From positions 2,108,001 through 2,172,000 of the forward strand of contig JACONQ010000005.1 of assembly GCA_014281115.1 (NCBI GenBank): a stretch of 64,000 nt of DNA, given 5' to 3'. A program made the translations under genes and the position numbers. The stretch comes from Laburnicola sp. R22_1 (taxonomy: Eukaryota > Ascomycota > Dothideomycetes > Pleosporales > Didymosphaeriaceae). Under the pieces are notes generated by a model. That model was given only the letters and a program-made list of their open reading frames with translations, was not told where the DNA came from and made no database searches. Below, one piece after another: positions 33,401-42,288 of this stretch; the first letter of the stretch is position 1, and each line of letters opens with the position of its first letter.

Positions 33401-34171
33401 GACGCGCAAGGTACGCGGAAAGTACGCGGTCGGCTAGCCAACATTACCACTTCATGCCAAGGCGTACTGCGCGACGCTCTGCAGCCCGCAACAATAGAGA
33501 TATAGTAAAACAGGCGACAGGAATTAATTTAGCAACATTGATTTAATAGTTTAACTTATAGAAGACAAGATTTATTGCGTGGTTATAGCAAACGATTTTT
33601 TAAGAGTAGTAACTAGGTTCAGAATATATAAACATAACTTAGGCTTCGCTGCAACAGCGCAAACTCACTTTGCTACAATACCTCAACACTATAATATTAG
33701 CTTATTTAGATTATTATATATATATTTATTGTTTTAACAGCTTATTACCTACGTAAAGAAAGAGGAGGAACAGAGGATAGGAGGTGCTAAAGCCGAATAG
33801 CAATTCATGTATATCAGTTGCTGGCGGCTAGTGGAAGCACACATCCGTTATGCGGGCTTTTTTTACGCAGGTACAATCCACTTAAGAAGCTCTGTTTTTT
33901 GCTCTGTTTACTATAGGAATACCTATATAATTGCAGCGTTGGGAAAGTTATTGTTATATTAACACTAAGAATATATCACTAACTCTAGGGTACCTTATCA
34001 TTACAGTATGCTAAGCGATTTAAACAAACTTCAAATTTTTTGACTGCAATTGCCTCTTTTGTTTGTTTGACCTATCAAAATTGCAGCAGCAGCTTTTTGT
34101 TTGGTTGACGTTGTCAATTCAAACAAAATTCAAACAAAATATTGAGGCATGTTTGGTTGTTGACAACCCTG
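30499..34171 (-). mobile_element. Complete hAT DNA transposon, 3673 bp
   Basis: The left end reads CAGACTTGTCAATAAAC and the right end, on the other strand, CAGGGTTGTCAACAACC; they match at 13 of 17 positions, giving short imperfect terminal inverted repeats. An exact 8-bp duplication GAGACGAG lies outside both ends, the size generated by hAT transposases. Subterminal regions at both ends carry many TTTGTTTG/CAAACAAA motifs, the likely transposase-binding repeats. The only large gene inside is the intact transposase. The coding part shows no RIP-like stops, although the 33.5-34.1 kb noncoding part is AT-rich. It appears to be a young copy that may be mobile. Confidence 0.9.
30645..33314 (-). 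CDS. hAT-family transposase
   Basis: Intronless, 889 aa from the ATG at 33312-33314 (MPPKRSREPAEA); the open frame extends 21 codons further but without an ATG. The N-terminal about 150 residues are Pro/Glu-rich and basic, probably disordered with a nuclear-localisation signal. A BED-type zinc finger follows (YFQCKHC then HLKQDLPGHRL). The RNase-H-like core begins at HISFDGWTTKGGKRGFFA, with YFVLDNAYNND and LRCACHILNLV carrying acidic and C/H residues typical of hAT catalytic cores. The C-terminal dimerisation motif is complete (LALDVLTIPASSADCERVFSG, then QLLAALICTQRWIRAG). The enzyme cuts and pastes the surrounding element. Nothing is missing as far as I can see. Confidence 0.93.
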   Translation of the reverse strand: MPPKRSREPAEASEPMPKRSQRAPKPSQRLMDSQRPLAPPPTQPSIKVVDEPEPPIEVLESTLEPRSIEPPTELEERARRPSPRPILQALQADEPAWELLLVANKPPIATKPPRAFSNAATEASVEEDAAPSVDFTNYEGLDLKRLLGFNVPLSTPTGNISWVFRHGYRLRKLGTNPEKIYFQCKHCHINRKKGGLHQTTLSTTAANNHLKQDLPGHRLTKQGTIVHKRPLEPGQKSLRWAEENGVTLSQDATQELGNFDVQGFRQAAVLWLVNNNRPLREFETESFRAMIRFANPEAEAALWRSHNSVSRFVMRLYSWLQPQVKRALSEASSKIHISFDGWTTKGGKRGFFAICAHYADSQGNIVNLPIALPQLVGAHTGSAIAEAVVRILRYFEISSSNLGYFVLDNAYNNDTAVNKLGTMYGFIANDRRLRCACHILNLVGQTIMFGTDSDAFDNEPEHYNEEEFYMKQWRKDGPLGVFLDIVNYINTPKQWGIFEDCQNSEAVEMPAGATARRREPFKPGVTRWNSYHDCFKRGVELQHAINSYSSYHIQETEHADELAKSNNTKPPIVPQWMRSGGLAAADWAVITEYIEVLEPLKSATNRLQGRGKAGTHGALYEVIPVFESLIADLDARLRLFESVNYLPDEAPEDHVAINVRAALKKASKYLNKLLKIPVYYTATALHPRFKNYFKRFWREKPAQLQATHASFEQLWARYKPALATATTITTAPKHAMSSFDDAIDSVLDNSDEIIGVADEYESWLREPTWTSEQYKTGCTAVQYWYQLKPRYPNLSRLALDVLTIPASSADCERVFSGTGDVLEPQRCKMGSQLLAALICTQRWIRAGFKPPSAKVVATYDDNKLNEQFSIHEWEEPPPITPPESLSQSS

Positions 34172-34179
34172 GAGACGAG
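34172..34179 (+). repeat. 8-bp target-site duplication, right (hAT)
   Basis: GAGACGAG, identical to 30491-30498, directly after the CCCTG terminus. Confidence 0.85.
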
Positions 34180-34675
34180 TGACAGTGGGCGAGCGATAGT
34201 TGTTCAGCCACATTGAAAGATAACAACTTATCCTATATCATGCCTTATCAGCCATGGATCGCGCGCTACATCTCATCATCTCTAAGGCGCTTGGAAGGTA
34301 TTCTGCGAATAGATGGTGCTCTCTAATATATGGCAACAGCCACGGCGTCCGACGCCAAGACGTGCAAGCGAGCAGGCATTCGGCTCAAGAACTTTCATCC
34401 GTATACGACAACTAAGCGCGACTGAGCTTTAAGTAGACCTCAGCTGAGGTCGTAGGTTCAAGCCAATAAGCTATGCGATCCTCCTTTGATAAAGGTACTT
34501 TTGTTTCTAGACTCTTCATCAGCTTGGTTTGCTCCAAACAGCTCCGCGCGAACCTTGGTTCTATCGAGTGTGAAAATTAGTCATGTGGTGGGAAGGCTGC
34601 GAAGCTGTCCACTGTGGGTTTTGGATTGATTGGGGTCTGCTCTTTGAATTTGATCTCTTGGACTAAATCTAACAT
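34180..34675. other. Intergenic host sequence right of the hAT element
   Basis: No gene supported. Possibly the 5' part of the broken gene that follows. Confidence 0.4.
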
Positions 34676-35632
34676 TTGGCAGAGCATGGCGCAACCAAAG
34701 GGTCTAGACTCACCCTTCCCAACCAATGGGGACTCGTCTTGGGGGCGTTCGTCGCCCTCTTCGTCAAGCTCGGGGGTGAGCACTTCTGGAAGAGCATCTG
34801 TTTTCTTCTGCACCAGATCAATGCATCGCCGAAGAAGCAAGACGACGTACATCATCAGCATCAGCTTGTCTTACGCAACCCAGGAAGCGAGTCGAGTTTG
34901 ATCCTTAATCTTTTGAAGGTAGGCCTTGCTCATCAGGGTGCCCGCTTCAAATCCTATCGAAGATCTTGTCTCCTCGTACTGCTCGCAACTGCCCACGGTA
35001 TAGCCTTCTATGCCGCAGCAGGTCTTTCCTCGCGCTATATTTCAAGGAGTGGAGTAGACCAGGTCATCAGTCGCACTTGTGGAGACTTGAAAGAGCCCAA
35101 TCTATGTGGGCTATCAGAAGACACTTCCTTTGAAGCAGCTAATGCTATGCTGGTACTGAGCCGGTACGGCTATCGGAGAAGTGCCGCCTATGCGAGAGCT
35201 TGCTACTCACAGTCTGGAATCAATGCGACTGCTTGTAGCTCTTACATCCAACCAAAGCTTCTCTACACCCTCACCCGAGATACGCCATGTCCGTTTGATG
35301 ACAAGATCTGCAATGGCGCAGGCATTACGCTTGAATCTGGGCACATACGCTCTGACATCGACATGGGCTTTGACACACGACCTGGAGATGCCATCTCTGT
35401 CAAGAAAGTACTTCGGTGTGCCCCTTTAAGCGGAGAGAAGTACACTACTGGTTGGAAACCGGCCTCAGACGAGTTTGCATTGATCATGGATGTTCCACCG
35501 GGTAGCTCATACAAAGCTTACATGTTGGGATCAGTCACAGATACCTCAATCTTTCCTCAATATACCTTCCTCACGATAGATACGTTCATGAATTTCAGCC
35601 GAGTAGCTTATGATATTGGGTATGTATCTTGA
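34676..35632 (+). pseudogene. Fragment of a fungal membrane-protein gene, 3' part missing
   Basis: The frame is open across 34676-35632 but has no ATG near its start; the first recognisable family-like segment is HQGARFKSYRRSCLLVLLATAHGIAFYAAAG, which includes a membrane helix near 34970-35030. It is followed by an extracellular-looking Cys-rich part (RTCGDLKEPNLCG, RACYSQSG, CPFDDKICNGAGI, DMGFDTRP). This resembles an uncharacterised family of large multi-pass fungal proteins, of which only the N-terminal half is seen. At 35626 a GTATGT donor-like string occurs and no downstream exon follows, because the AT-rich repeat block begins within tens of bases. The simplest reading is a gene truncated by repeat insertion. 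Confidence 0.5.
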
Positions 35633-35849
35633 TTCTCTTATAACTAGCAGGGAGACCCTCTCGATCCCCTAAGCCTCTAGCGACTCCAATGGAGAGCTTG
35701 TTGTGCCATCAGCTACTTAACAAATTACATATTTATTTTTATGAAAGAGGACAACTACAGATTTGGCAGAGCGCCTTACTTTGGCCCTCTCCCGCTGCTA
35801 TACTAGTAGCAGCTCTGCTGGCTGCGCAGCAAAAGCCTATGCTAGGCAC

Positions 35850-35948
35850 GAGCTTCGCAACGTAGTGCAGAATTTCGCTAAAAATAGTAAGACCTAAGTA
35901 TAAATCCTACAGATCTACTAGAGGGCCTAGGACTCGGAATATTACAAC
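35850..35948 (+). repeat. Direct repeat, copy 1 (about 95 bp)
   Basis: Matches 36043-36140 over most of its length; shared landmarks are 'agtaagacctaagtataaa' and 'agatctactagagggc'. The second copy has more T and A at several positions. Confidence 0.7.
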
Positions 35949-36042
35949 GTGCATGCAGTTGAGCCAACCACACTAAATATTAGGCCAACCAGAAATTTTT
36001 TCAACGCTACCGAATCTTAGTGGGACTATTGCAACTACTGTA

Positions 36043-36140
36043 AAGAGCTTTGCAACGTAGCGTAGAATTTTGCTAAAATTAGTAAGACCTAAGTATAAAT
36101 CCTATAGATCTACTAGAGGGCTAAGGAATATTACAATTTA
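36043..36140 (+). repeat. Direct repeat, copy 2 (about 95 bp)
   Basis: Second copy of the 35850-35948 sequence. Several C-to-T changes relative to copy 1. Confidence 0.7.
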
Positions 36141-36262
36141 ATAGTGCCGCTCCTATAGCTAACCTCTACTTTTCTAGTAATAGTTCTATTAGGAAGAGAA
36201 ACATCGCAGACCTTTTAGTGTAATAGTTCTATATAATAGTAATACTATGTCTGCTGTTACTA

Positions 36263-36365
36263 CTTAGGGATAGAACAACAAAGGCTTTTATCTTAAATAA
36301 TATAATAAAAAAAGCAGAGCCCCTTACTTAGTAATTAAAAAGAGCGTTAAAAAGGTAATTATAAA
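36263..36365 (+). mobile_element. Degraded left arm of the TIR element
   Basis: Has the 'acaaaggcttttatct' and 'gcagagccccttacttag' landmarks of the family arm, with the terminal TGTGGCG lost. Confidence 0.6.
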
Positions 36366-36715
36366 AAAGCATAGTAATACTATAAGTCTTCCTAATTATA
36401 GCTAATTATTTTTTATACTACTTTAATTTTTATTTTTTAGCTATATATAAAGTAGCTATAAATATCAAGTTACTAGTATGTTTTATACTTTTTTCTATAC
36501 TTTTTTAAGTTACTACTTTTTTAAAAAAGTATTAGTTTAGTATTAAATATATTAATATTATAGTTAAAGTATATATATAAAAGTAAAAGAAATAATTACT
36601 ATTATTATAATATTTTTATTAGAAACCCCTTAGTTATAAAAAAACTATATTTAAAGTAGATATAGTACTATTTTATTTAGTAATAGTAATAGCTATAAAT
36701 ATTTTTTATAGTATA

Positions 36716-36896
36716 TTAAATTAATCTATCTAGGAGTAAAATAATAAAGACTTTTATTTTAAATAATATAATAAAAATATGTCTTATTAATTAACTATCT
36801 AGGAGTAGAATAACAAAGGCTTTTATCTTAAATAATATAATAAAAAAGTAGAGCCCTCTGCTTAGTAATTAAAAAGAGCGTAAAAAGGTAATTATA
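36716..36896 (+). mobile_element. Two tandem degraded left arms of the TIR element
   Basis: A partial arm at about 36716-36775 is followed in the same direction by a fuller arm at about 36782-36896. Both lack the terminal TGTGGCG heptamer. Two arms in the same orientation next to each other suggest nested insertion. Confidence 0.55.
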
Positions 36897-36903
36897 GTAT
36901 ATA

Positions 36904-37025
36904 TGTGGCGTTAAATTAACTACCTAGGGGTAGCACGACAAAGGCTTTCATCTCAAATAACATAATAAAAAAAGCAGAGCCCCCTGCTTAGTAATTAAAA
37001 AAAGCGTAAAAAGGTAATTATAAAA
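36904..37025 (+). mobile_element. Left arm of the TIR element with intact terminus
   Basis: Starts TATGTGGCGTTAAATTA and retains the less mutated 'ctacctaggggtag' core. No facing right arm follows within the next 500 bp, so this is a solo arm. Confidence 0.65.
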
Positions 37026-37289
37026 ATGCGATAGTATATATATAATCTTTTATTATAATCTACTTTAACCTTAAACCGAAAAAAAGATTAAAAAAGGCGT
37101 TTAGTAAGCTAACTAATAAAAAATATAAAGCCCTCTATTTAGTATACAAAAAGATTTTTTTAAAATAGTACTAATAATAGTTATTATAATTAGTATTAAT
37201 ATTATAAGTAATATAAAGTAGAGCTTATAAACTAGTATAAAGAATTAATAGTTAGAGTTAAGATAATAGTTAATTAAACTCTATAGGTG

Positions 37290-37440
37290 AGATACTACGT
37301 AGGGATCCTAGTGATCACCCACGCCTACTGTATAGTGGGCGCGCGGTGGGCGCTAGGTGCTAGGCCTAGTTGGGCTAGCGCCGGAGATAAAGCGTTATCT
37401 CCGGCCTGCCTTAGGGCCGCGGCGCCACCGGGCATCAATC
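37290..37440. repeat. GC-rich island with a perfect hairpin inside the AT-rich block
   Basis: About 150 bp of high G+C in an A/T environment. Contains GCCGGAGATAA at 37380-37390, an AGCG loop, and TTATCTCCGGC at 37395-37405, an 11-bp perfect stem, plus a CCCAC...GTGGG pair near 37318-37339. There is no open frame. It may be the end of a small element that escaped RIP. Confidence 0.55.
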
Positions 37441-37578
37441 CATCACACTAGTTAGTACTATACTAGTACTAACTAAGTTTTTTTATAAATAATAGTAGTT
37501 ATTCCTCCTACTATTATATATATAGAAAAGCATTTTAAGGTATTAATAAAAAGAAGATACTAACTATAAATAATAGTA

Positions 37579-37913
37579 TGTGGCGTTATTTTATCTACCT
37601 AGGGGTAGGACGACAAAGGCTTTCATCTCAAATAACATAACAAAAAAGCAGAGCCCCTGCTTAGTAATCAAAAAGGCGTAAAAGGTAATGACAAAAAAAG
37701 AAATAATAGTATATATATATAAAATTTAATAAAATAGCTATTTATATTAGTAATAAAGGTATGTAGTAAGTATTTTATACTAGCTAATTTTTTTATAATT
37801 ACCTTTTTCACGCTCTTTTTGATTACTAAGCAGGGGGCTCTGCTTTTTTTGTTATGTTATTTGAGATGAAAGCCTTTGTCGTCCTACCCCTAGGTAGATT
37901 AATTAACGCCACA
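37579..37913. mobile_element. Best-preserved TIR (foldback/MITE-like) element, 335 bp, TA duplication
   Basis: Begins TGTGGCGTTATTTTA and ends in the complement TTAATTAACGCCACA. The two arms are near-identical inverted repeats of about 115 bp, separated by an about 100-bp AT-rich middle without coding capacity. TA occurs directly outside both ends (37577-37578 and 37914-37915), as expected of Tc1/mariner-type insertion. It is non-autonomous; the transposase source is not in this window. It is the reference copy for six or more degraded arms in the two AT-rich blocks. Confidence 0.75.
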
Positions 37914-38000
37914 TACTAGCTAAATTAACTATATAAAAGGCTATTAAATTAAGTACTAAAGTTAAGTTTTAGTTAAGTTTTAAGGTTAGAAGAAGAGCTA

Positions 38001-39201
38001 AGCAACCACTATAGAGAGCCTCGCGAATCCTGCAAATTACTATAATGGGTGCCAGACAAAAGCTTAGAGCTACTATCTGTCCTCCGTGCAAAGCTGCAAC
38101 GCTATAGGAATCTTACATATAGTAACGAGGTATGCAAAGAGTGTATAACTAGACTTTCAAGCACTTTAAGGACGTTTCTGTTGCAAGAGCGGGCGAAGTC
38201 TGCGACTCTGCACGCGCTTAGATCACGTGAGGTCCAGGCTTTTGTCGGATACCCTTTTTACAGCGGGTCTTACGAATCCTCTGAATACTGCCAAGAGTCT
38301 TGCGTTACAGAGGGCCTTGCGGATTCTGTGGACCCATGGAGGGCCTTATGAACAAGTTATGTTCACGAATGTCTTTGTTATGCAGAGCGTTTTGCAACTC
38401 GCATGGAATTCCTGTATGGGCGTTGCTCTGGTCGTGCTTCAATTCGTCACGTAACTGTCTAGGCTCTTAGCACAAGCGTAGACAAATAGGTAAGAGCAGA
38501 GCTATAGAGACCAATTACTACCTTTGCCTAGATCGCCTGTCTGGTTCATGAAAAGTGATATACTGCCCCATCAGCACAGGTTTTATCAAAGCTCTTAATT
38601 CCACAATACTACTCCTAGTGCGTACGTAAATGTTCTTCCTGGGCGAAGGATGAATAACTGGAAGCTAACTTAAACTTGTGCGTACGACTGTCTCCAGGAA
38701 CACTTGGGAATATCAAAAACAGCACAACGCAGGATTGGGCTATACTACAAAGTGGACGCACTAGCCCCAAAAGACCTCAAAAGTGCGAATCTCTCGAATC
38801 AGACCTTATTCAGTGCTTGATCCTACAGGCGAAGGACGTGGAAAAAAGGACATGCTACGCTATTCCTACGCTTGAACTCCGGTCCTGAAGCGTAGGATTA
38901 TGACTAAAAAGGCCCGCATATACCTGCCTATGCCAAGCGAGGAAAGCTTGGTTAGAGTCCTTCAGAGTCCAAGCGATACAACCAACATGTTTTTGTGGGT
39001 GGAGGGGCCGAAATTTTTTTTTGGTTCTTGGCATGCACCCGATCACCGCCAGAGCATGGAGTGTGTGATGAATAGATTGGGAAAACTAACGCAAAGACCA
39101 CATACCAGCGTATATATAAACCCTTTCCCTACTCGTCTGAGGATATCGCATCCATCTAGCAATCCACCAACATCCACTCCTCTACAATTGTCCTTCGCAA
39201 A
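38001..39201. other. Transition region between the AT-rich block and the SSP gene
   Basis: Normal composition returns near 37990. Short frames (for example 38049-38351) have no domain content. The last 100 bp include a TATATATAAA box-like string near 39110, probably the SSP promoter. Confidence 0.4.
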
Positions 39202-39717
39202 ATGAAGATCACCACCATCCTCTCCGTGCTCTTGTCCGCGGCCTGCGTATCCGCCGGCAACATCTGCCTAGCCGGCGACTACAAACCCTCCAGGTTCCGC
39301 ATCAACCACCCCGTAATCTTCGCCGCGGGCTCTCCCTGCGACTCGGAGCGCTCCACCACCTACGACGGCATAAACATCAATAACATCTGCAACCGTCTGC
39401 CCACGGGCGTGCGCATCTGCGGGCAGAACGGCAATCTAGTCAAGACGAACCGCGGCCCGGAGAGTGGGTTTGGGTGTAAAATTGGGTTGGAGATTGATGG
39501 GCGGGTTTATACTGGTACGTTAAACGTAGCGTTTTTCTAACATGGATGCTTTGCCATGTGTGGGTGGAAGAGAGGCTAACGTGTATATTTCCAACTAGGA
39601 GATAAATACCCCCACAACCCCGACGACGGCAATGCGCATAGGGGTCCTTGCGATGCTTCGTGCTGGCTCACCGGTATTGATGGCTTCTTGCACTTCGTCG
39701 GTGTACCCATGTGCTAG
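39202..39717 (+). CDS. Small secreted cysteine-rich protein, 143 aa
   Basis: Two exons, 39202-39514 and 39599-39717, with an 84-bp intron (GTACGT donor, GCTAAC branch, ACTAG acceptor) joining in frame. The signal peptide is clear (MKITTILSVLLSAACVSA). The mature protein has eight Cys, an even number consistent with four disulfides: NICLAG, SPCDSE, NNICNR, VRICGQ and GFGCKI in exon 1, then GPCDASCWLTG and a terminal PMC in exon 2. No known domain. It lies 1.2 kb from an RIP-like block, with a TATA-like box and a CTTCGCAAAATG start context. Candidate effector or antimicrobial protein; the architecture differs from the 9.6-14.2 kb family. Confidence 0.75.
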
Positions 39718-39944
39718 AGCAGACACTGCTGCGCGCACTGGTGACTACAATACTTTGTACCTAGCTACGGCGCTCCTTGGAAATGCGAAGAGAAGAGGGA
39801 AAGGAAGAAAGAATACTAAACATTAAGCATTCATTACACATGATAACTCCTAGCTAGAAAGATAAGGATAGGAGAGTTAGGTATAGTGTGTATATTAAAG
39901 TTATTTGTTTATAGTATCTTTTGCTTATACTCTGTGATATTCTC

Positions 39945-40360
39945 TACTATACTTTCTCTCCAGCTCCGCTTTCGAGGCCTCGACATCCTTTTTTAAGGTT
40001 GCTGTCTCCTTGTTGGTGGCGGAGGCTTTGCTTTCGTGTTCCTTCAGCGTGGCTTGAGCGTCCGCGAGCTCAACGTCTTTGGCGGACGTGGCGGTTGCGA
40101 TGTTGGTTTAGCGTCAAGAGCCTCCTTTGCCTTTTGAGCGTCGGCCAGCTCGGTCTGAGCAGCGGAGAGACTGGCCTTGGTCTCCTCGTGAGAGGCTTCG
40201 GCCTTCTTCCTCAAGCTGGCTGTGGAGCTCAGAGACCTTGGCGCCGTCCGCCTTGGCAGCAGCAAGCTCCTTCTTAGCGGCATCCTTGGCCTTCTTGCGC
40301 TCCTCGTCGTGAGATGCCTTGGCGCTCTCGAGCGAGATCAGCCTCAAGCTTGGTGACCTA
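39945..40360 (-). pseudogene. Fragment of a long coiled-coil protein gene
   Basis: Read on the minus strand in shifting frames, this region encodes repeated Ala/Lys/Glu-rich heptad sequence: KLEADLARE, then KASHDEERKKAKDAAKKELA, then KKAEASHEETKASLSAAQTE, then VELADAQATLKEHESKA and DVEASKAELERK. At least two frame changes break it and there is no start or folded domain. It abuts a short dispersed repeat at 40361. A decayed internal piece of a coiled-coil gene, perhaps carried here by rearrangement. Confidence 0.5.
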
Positions 40361-40440
40361 TTGTGGGTCACATATCGCCTAAAAAAAATGGGGGCCCCGC
40401 CCTAGACGGGTATCTCACCACTAACTTGTTAGTAGTCACG
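40361..40440 (+). repeat. Dispersed short repeat, copy 1
   Basis: Shares 'catatcgcc', an A-tract and 'ccgccctagacgggtat' followed by 'tcacca' with 40491-40576. Confidence 0.65.
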
Positions 40441-40490
40441 TGTGTGCCAAGCACATAAATCACAATTTTGCTGTCACTCTGCTTCGGCTC

Positions 40491-40576
40491 ATTATGAGTC
40501 GCATATCGCCCGGAAAAAAAAAAATTTCGGCCCGCCCTAGACGGGTATATCACCAACTAAGTTGTTGGTCGTCACG
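40491..40576 (+). repeat. Dispersed short repeat, copy 2
   Basis: Second copy, with 'atgagtcgcatatcgcccgg' and an A11 tract. It ends 57 bp before the esterase start codon. Confidence 0.65.
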
Positions 40577-40632
40577 CCTTCGCTGCCATCGACTTTCCAT
40601 CGTCCACCCAACCTCGATTCTGATATCCTACC

Positions 40633-42288
40633 ATGCGGTTACCATTCGTCTTACTTCCGCTATGGACATCTGTGGGAGCCACCACAAATGAAAACCCCCA
40701 GCACAGTGAGAATTGTGATGGGTCGACATTCACGGCACCGGTCGTGCCAGGCGCAAAGGTCCTTTCGATAACCGCAGAAGCGAAGCGCCACGTCGACATG
40801 CCCGTAGCCCCAGGTTTACTGCAGCCGCTTTCCAACCTAAATTTTTGCGAAATCAAGGTCTATCTTGCCCACGATGGGGTCGACGACAGGGTCTTGGTCC
40901 AGACATGGCTGCCCCTCTCCCAAGACCTTTGGAACGAGCGTTTTCAGGCCACTGGTGGCGGTGCTTGGGCTACAGGAATGCTTGATCTCGCGCTCGGTCC
41001 AGCGATTGCGAGCGGCTATGCGGCATCGTCCACCGATGGAGGACATCCGTTTGACTTCTTAGCTGCGGATTGGATGCTCGATGAAGACAAGAGCATCAAT
41101 TGGGATTTGGTGCACAATTTTGCAACGAGAAGTCTAGCCGAGCAGGTGTATGTTGGGAAAAGTCTCACAGAGCAATACTACGGCCTACCGCCCCGCTACT
41201 CGTACTGGAACGGATGCTCGCAGGGCGGTCGACAGGGTTTTGCTGTTGCCCAGAGATATCCGGGCTTGCTTGATGGAGTGCTGGCTGCCGCGCCAGCCCT
41301 TAAGTTGCTTGACGTGGTTTTGTCGGGGATTTGGCCAATTGTTGCGATGCAAGAGGCGGGCACACTGGTCAGCAACTGCGAGTTTGACTGGTTCGCATCC
41401 AAGGCTTTGGAAGAATGCGATATCCTGGACGGTGCCAAGGATGGAGTCATTGGCGACCCGGAAGCTTGCCCATTCGATCCAATGAGTGTCATTGGCCAGA
41501 AGATGGAGTGCTCTGGACACAAAGTTGAGGTCACAGCCGCCATGGCCGATGCGGTCCGCCGGATTCATCAGGGTCCCAGCACGCCCTTCGGCATCAACAT
41601 CTTCCCCGGACTCCCTCACGGGACACCGCTCAACGTTTTTTTGAACATCACCATCGACTCTGATGGCGTTCGCAAGCTGAACGACCCGGCGGTGCTGGAC
41701 GTCTTCCCCCGAGCTGTCCTTCTCAAGGACCCTACGTTCAACGTCTCGAAGCTAACGACGTCTGAGTTTCTTGCTTTGTGGGCACAGGCGAACGAGGAAT
41801 ATGGTTGGATTCTGGACACGGATAATTCGGATCTCTCTGCTTTTCGCGACACGGGTGCGAAGCTGCTGAGCTGGCACGGCATCAGCGATGCTATAATACC
41901 GTACCAAAACACGGTCAAGTACCGTCAGCGCGTGGAGAGGGAAATGGGAGGTGCAGAAGCAGTTGATGAGTACTTTCGATTGTTCCTTGCTCCAGGTGTG
42001 GGGCATTGCGGACTCGGGGCGGGCCCAGTGCCGATTGATCCTCTGGAAAGCTTGAGGGATTGGGTAGAGAAGGGAGAACCACCGGAGACGCTCGCCTCGG
42101 AAACCACAAATCAGGACGGGGAATTGGTGACTAGGAAGCTCTGTCGATACCCTGGAAAACCGAAATATCTGGCCACGGGAGACTTCAACAAAGCAAGCAG
42201 CTGGGGTTGCGAGGGGGATAGGGCGGAGGGAGGTGATTTTGCGAGTGGTTGGAGGGACGCTCTTTCGCAGGCCGCCGGCTTAGAATGA
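40633..42288 (+). CDS. Tannase / feruloyl esterase family protein, secreted
   Basis: Intronless, 551 aa. N-terminal signal peptide (MRLPFVLLPLWTSVGA). The alpha/beta-hydrolase nucleophile motif is YWNGCSQGGRQG, Ser about residue 196, preceded directly by Cys. The acid is in LSWHGISDAIIP and the histidine in GVGHCG, directly followed by Cys. This CS-D-HC arrangement, with a disulfide linking the residues beside the catalytic Ser and His, defines the tannase/feruloyl esterase family. Other family hallmarks are GGGAWATG and STDGGH. The enzyme probably hydrolyses phenolic esters such as ferulate on plant cell-wall polymers or gallotannins; which one cannot be told. Copies of a short dispersed repeat lie on both sides of the gene. 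Confidence 0.92.
   Translation: MRLPFVLLPLWTSVGATTNENPQHSENCDGSTFTAPVVPGAKVLSITAEAKRHVDMPVAPGLLQPLSNLNFCEIKVYLAHDGVDDRVLVQTWLPLSQDLWNERFQATGGGAWATGMLDLALGPAIASGYAASSTDGGHPFDFLAADWMLDEDKSINWDLVHNFATRSLAEQVYVGKSLTEQYYGLPPRYSYWNGCSQGGRQGFAVAQRYPGLLDGVLAAAPALKLLDVVLSGIWPIVAMQEAGTLVSNCEFDWFASKALEECDILDGAKDGVIGDPEACPFDPMSVIGQKMECSGHKVEVTAAMADAVRRIHQGPSTPFGINIFPGLPHGTPLNVFLNITIDSDGVRKLNDPAVLDVFPRAVLLKDPTFNVSKLTTSEFLALWAQANEEYGWILDTDNSDLSAFRDTGAKLLSWHGISDAIIPYQNTVKYRQRVEREMGGAEAVDEYFRLFLAPGVGHCGLGAGPVPIDPLESLRDWVEKGEPPETLASETTNQDGELVTRKLCRYPGKPKYLATGDFNKASSWGCEGDRAEGGDFASGWRDALSQAAGLE

Larger units (their letters stand above)
35640..38000. repeat. Second AT-rich RIP-like block with nested repeats
   Basis: About 2.3 kb of strongly A/T-biased, TA-rich DNA with no coding frames, interrupted by a GC-rich island at 37290-37440. 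Contains at least four copies of the TGTGGCG TIR family (listed separately) and a 95-bp direct repeat pair. This is a nest of inactivated elements. Confidence 0.75.

Noticed and set aside
34430..34480. Possible tRNA with GGTTCAAGCC
   Set aside because: Stems do not fold into a cloverleaf and no acceptor pairing is visible.
37380..37450. Helitron 3' end (hairpin followed by CTRR)
   Set aside because: The hairpin is good, but no CTRR with AT insertion is found at the required 10-12-base distance and no Rep/helicase is present.
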